DNA of 64,000 nt, taken from assembly GCA_947683625.1 (NCBI GenBank), contig CANTUR010000937.1, positions 62,001 to 126,000 on the forward strand, given 5' to 3'. The notes under the pieces were generated by a model. It worked only from the letters and a program-made list of their open reading frames with translations. It did no database searches and had not been told where the DNA came from. Origin of the DNA: Mallotus nudiflorus (Eukaryota > Streptophyta > Magnoliopsida > Malpighiales > Euphorbiaceae). Position 1 is the first letter of the stretch. Every line of letters begins with the position of its first letter. Shown piece by piece: positions 61,101 to 64,000 of the stretch. The position numbers and the translations under genes are program-made.

Positions 61101-64000
61101 AATGTCCATTTGAAGCCCAAGTGCGCAAGACCACTCTACCAAATCCATAGGCCTACACATGGATTTTTGGGCCCAAAGACAAATCGTTATCAATGGCCTT
61201 TGTAGCCTTTACTATAGCCCTATCAGTCAGCTTCGATTTGATATATTATGGGCCCCGTGGGTCAACCTGATACCGCCACGAACGTCCATTTGAAGCACAA
61301 GTGCCCAAGCCGACTGTATAAAATCCTTGGGCCTACACATGGGTTTTTGGGCCCAAAGACAAATCGCTAGCGATGGCCCTTTATAGCCCGCAATATAGCC
61401 CTATCAGTCAGCTTCGATTTGATATATTATGGGCCCCGTGGGTCAACCGATGCCGCCACGAACGTCCATTTGAATCACAAGTGCCCAAGCCCACTCTATC
61501 AAATCCATGGGACTAAACATGGCGTTTTGAGCCCACAGACAAATCGCTATCAATGGCATTTATGGCGCGCACTATAGCCCTATCAGTCAGCTTCGATTTG
61601 ATATATTATAGGCCCCGTGGGTCAACCGATGCCGCCACGAACGTCCATTTGAATCACAAGTGCCCAAGCCCACTGTATCAAATCCATGGGACTAAACATG
61701 GCGTTTTGAGCCCAAAGACAAATCGCTACAGATGAGCTTTATAGCCCGTACCATAGCCCTCTCAGTCAGCTTCGATTTGATATATTATGGGCCCCGTGGG
61801 TCAACCGATGCCGCCACGAACATCCATTTGAAGCTAAGTGTGCAAGCCCACTCTATCAAATCCATGGGACTACATATGGGTTTTTGGGCCCAAAGACAAA
61901 TCGCTACCGTTGGCCTTCATAGCTCGTGTTATAGCCCTCTCAGTCAGCTTTGATTTGATATATTATGGGCCCCGTGGGTCAATCGATTCTGCCACGAACG
62001 TCCATTTGAAGCACAAGTGCCCGAGCCCACTCTACCAAATCCATGGGCCTACACATAGGTTTTTGGGCCCAAAGACAAATCGCTATCGATGGCCTTTATA
62101 GCTCGCACTATAGCACTATCAGTCAGCTTCGATTTGATATATGATGGGCCCCGTAGGTCAACCGATGCCGCCACGAACGTCCATTTGAAGCACAACTGCC
62201 CAAGCCAACTCTATCAAATCCATGGGCTTAAACATGGCTTTTTGGGCCCAAAGAAAAATTATTTTAGATGGGTTTTATAGCCCGCACTATAGCCCTCTGA
62301 GTCAGCTTCGATTTGATATATTATGGGCCCCGTGGGTCAATCGATGCCCACGAACATCCATTTGAATCCCAAGTGCGCAAGCCTACTCTATCAAATCCAT
62401 GGGCCTACACTTGGGTTTTTGGGCCCAAAGACAAATCGCTATCGATGCCCTTTGCAGCCCGCACTATAGCCCTATCAGTCAGCTTCGATTTGATATATTA
62501 TGGGCCCCGTGGGTCAACCGATGCCACCACGAACGTCCATTTGAAGCCCACGTGCACAAGCCAACTCTATCAAATCCATGGGCCTACACATGGGTTTTTG
62601 GGCCAAAAGACAAATCGCTATCTATGGCCTTTATAGCCCGCACCATAGCCCTCTCATTCATCTTCGATTTGATATATTATGGGCCCCGTTGATCAACCGA
62701 TGCCGCCACGAATGTCCATTTGAAGCACAAGTGCCCAAGCCCACTCGATCAAATCCATGGGCCTAAACATGGCTTTTTAGACCCAAAGACAAATCGCTGT
62801 AGATGGGTTTTATAGCCCGCACTATAACCCTCTGAGTCAGCTTCGATTTGATATATTATGGGCCCCGTGGGTCAACCGATGCCGCCACGAACATCCATTT
62901 GAAGCCCAAGTGTGCAAGCCTACTCTATCAAATCCATGGGACTACACATGGGTTTTTGGGCCTAAAGACAAATCGCTACCGTTGGGCTTCATAGCTCGTG
63001 TTATAGCCCTCTAAGTCAGCTTCGATTTGATATATTATGGGCCCCGTGGGTCAATCGATTCTGCCACGAACGTCCATTTGAAGCACAAGTGCCCGAGCCC
63101 ACTCTACCAAATCCATGGGCCCACACATAGGTTTTTAGGCCCAAAGACAAATCGCTATCGATGGCCTTTATAGCTCGCACTATAGCACTATCAGTCAGCT
63201 TCGATTTGATATATGATGGGCCCCGTAGGTCAATCGATGCCGCCACGAACGTCCATTTGAAGCACAACTGCCCAAGCCCACTCTATCAAATCCATGGGCT
63301 TAAACATGGCTTTTTGGGCCCAAAGAAAAATTATTTTAGATGGGTTTTATAGCCCGCACTATAGCCCTCTGAGTCAGCTTCGATTTGATATATTATGGGC
63401 CCCGTGGGTCAATCGATGCCCCATGAACATCCATTTGAATCCCAAGTGCGTAAGCCTACTCTATCAAATCCATGGGCATACACTTGGGTTTTTGGGCCCA
63501 AAGACAAATCGCTATCGATGCCCTTTGCAGCCCGCACTATAGCCCTATCAGTCAGCTTCGATTTGATATATTATGGGCCCCGTGAGTCAACCGATGCCGC
63601 CACGAACGTCCATTTGAAGCCCAAGTGCACAAGCCAACTCTATCAAATCCGTAGGCCTACACATGGGTTTTTGGGCCCAAAGACAAATCGCTATCGATGG
63701 CCTTTATAGCCCGCACCATAGCCCTCTCATTCATCTTCAATTTGATATATTATGGGCCCCGTTGATCAACCGATGCTGCCACGAAAGTCCATTTGAAGAA
63801 CAAGTGCCCAAGCCCACTCTATCAAATCCATGGGCCTAAACATGGCTTTTTGGGCCCAAAGATAAATCGCTGTAGATGGGTTTTATAGCCCGCACTATAG
63901 CCCTCTGAGTCAGCTTCGATTTGATATATTATGGGCCCCGTGGGTCAACCGATGCCGCCACGAATGTCCATTTGAAGCACAAGTGCCCAAGCCCACTCTA
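58128..64000 (+). repeat. 11.86-kb higher-order unit, copy 2 (cut by window end)
   Basis: Follows the order of units from 46271. Private changes include an extra C (GACAAGTCCGCTATAG near 59726), an extra T (CAATTTTGATATATT near 60680), GTCAACCTGATACC near 61264, and a replaced unit around 61060-61240 where the first copy has the damaged TATTAAAGGTC start. Beyond about 62.9 kb some variants match 54.2 kb better than 51.0 kb, which suggests exchange between the 3244-bp copies. Confidence 0.85.
60860..61059 (+). repeat. Long-subfamily monomer, 200 bp
   Basis: Counterpart of the unit at 48998, with an extra base in the tail (TAGCAACCCATT for TAGCACCCATT). It is followed by a normal GATATATTATAGGCC start instead of the damaged one seen after the related units. 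Confidence 0.9.

Larger units (their letters stand above)
1..64000. repeat. 179-bp satellite DNA array filling the whole window
   Basis: The window is covered end to end by one tandem repeat family. Counting from TGATATATTA, the usual spacing to the next copy is exactly 179 bp (for example 38032 to 38211, or 20936 to 21294 for two units). Each unit carries two GGGCCC palindromes, CCATGG, ATCGAT and a doubled TATAGCCC. Orientation is minus up to 2922 and plus afterwards. I see no non-satellite stretch longer than a few bases, no telomere repeat and no retroelement. Satellites of 150-180 bp are typical of plant centromeric and heterochromatic arrays. That this is a plant is an inference from motif content. 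Chromosomal position cannot be read from the sequence. Confidence 0.97.

Noticed and set aside
3787..63267. Further inverted segments suggested by minus-strand open frames after 2923
   Set aside because: In each case inspected, the plus-strand sequence still reads in the normal plus orientation. These frames are simply the antisense of ordinary units.
667..63709. Hundreds of overlapping open reading frames of 60-221 codons, in several frames on both strands
   Set aside because: All are translations of the same satellite in different frames. Because 179 is not a multiple of three, each frame passes into the next with every unit, giving the same three peptide patterns over and over. They have no start context, codon bias or domain, and they break at every single-base indel. 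The longest (221 codons near 41.6-42.3 kb) exists only because of a one-base deletion.
1..64000. CRISPR array
   Set aside because: The repeats are 179 bp and contiguous, with no unique spacers and no cas-like genes.
1..64000. A gene encoding a tandem-repeat protein
   Set aside because: A coding repeat would keep a multiple of three and one open frame. The unit is 179 bp, and variants of 167, 176, 195 and 198-200 bp shift the frame freely.
1..64000. CENP-B box
   Set aside because: CTTCGATTTGATATATTATG has TTCG but lacks the CGGG half of the box at the required spacing, and the box is a feature of mammalian satellites.
1..64000. Ribosomal intergenic spacer subrepeats
   Set aside because: No rRNA coding sequence or promoter appears in 64 kb, and spacer subrepeats rarely extend this far without a transcribed unit.
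1..64000. Telomeric or subtelomeric signature
   Set aside because: I found no run of TTTAGGG or CCCTAAA. A subtelomeric location remains possible but is unsupported.
110..64000. GGGCCC or TATAGCCC elements as promoters or terminators
   Set aside because: They recur in nearly every unit as part of the repeat, and nothing marks any single copy as a functional regulatory site.

Overview
The window is one uninterrupted tandem satellite array. It holds no protein-coding gene, RNA gene or transposable element that I can support. The repeat unit is about 179 bp and about 51% GC in a hand-built consensus, and some 355 units fill the 64 kb. Both window edges cut through a monomer, so the real array is longer. 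The nucleosome-sized unit, the lack of bacterial gene structure, the many TGGGCC/GGGCCC (site II-like) motifs and the decay of CpG sites to TpG/CpA suggest nuclear heterochromatin of a eukaryote, most likely a flowering plant. I cannot name the species, or say whether the array is centromeric, pericentromeric or subtelomeric.

Monomer positions below count from the conserved TGATATATTA (position 1) and run to 179. Landmarks are GGGCCC at 12-17 and 110-115, CCATGG at 87-92, ATCGAT at 130-135, and a doubled TATAGCCC at about 143-161.

Layout: (1) 1-2922 is about 16 monomers in minus orientation. (2) At 2922/2923 the array flips through a head-to-head inversion with perfect 29-bp arms, and everything after it is in plus orientation. 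(3) 2923-11231 is diverged, mostly monomeric repeat. (4) 11232-15350 carries an 8-mer and then 6-mer higher-order repeats (about 1074 bp). (5) 15351-22000 carries 358-bp dimers and a 4.7-4.9 kb offset duplication. (6) 22000-30542 is again diverged, and is rich in a long subfamily. (7) 30543-32153 is three copies of a 537-bp trimer. (8) From about 35 kb on, the array is built of recent, nested large duplications: offsets of 9544, 5409, 3062 and 1074 bp, a 3244-bp tandem duplication with an 8-bp microhomology junction, and an 11.86-kb repeat whose second copy runs off the window end.

A distinct long subfamily (18 plus-strand members, one minus-strand) has gained a 22-bp box. One-, two- and three-box versions measure 176, about 198 and 221 bp. 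The array therefore records several growth modes: homologous unequal exchange in whole-monomer steps, one out-of-register microhomology event, one inversion, and slippage-like internal expansion. The left half is old and mixed; the right half is young and homogenised.
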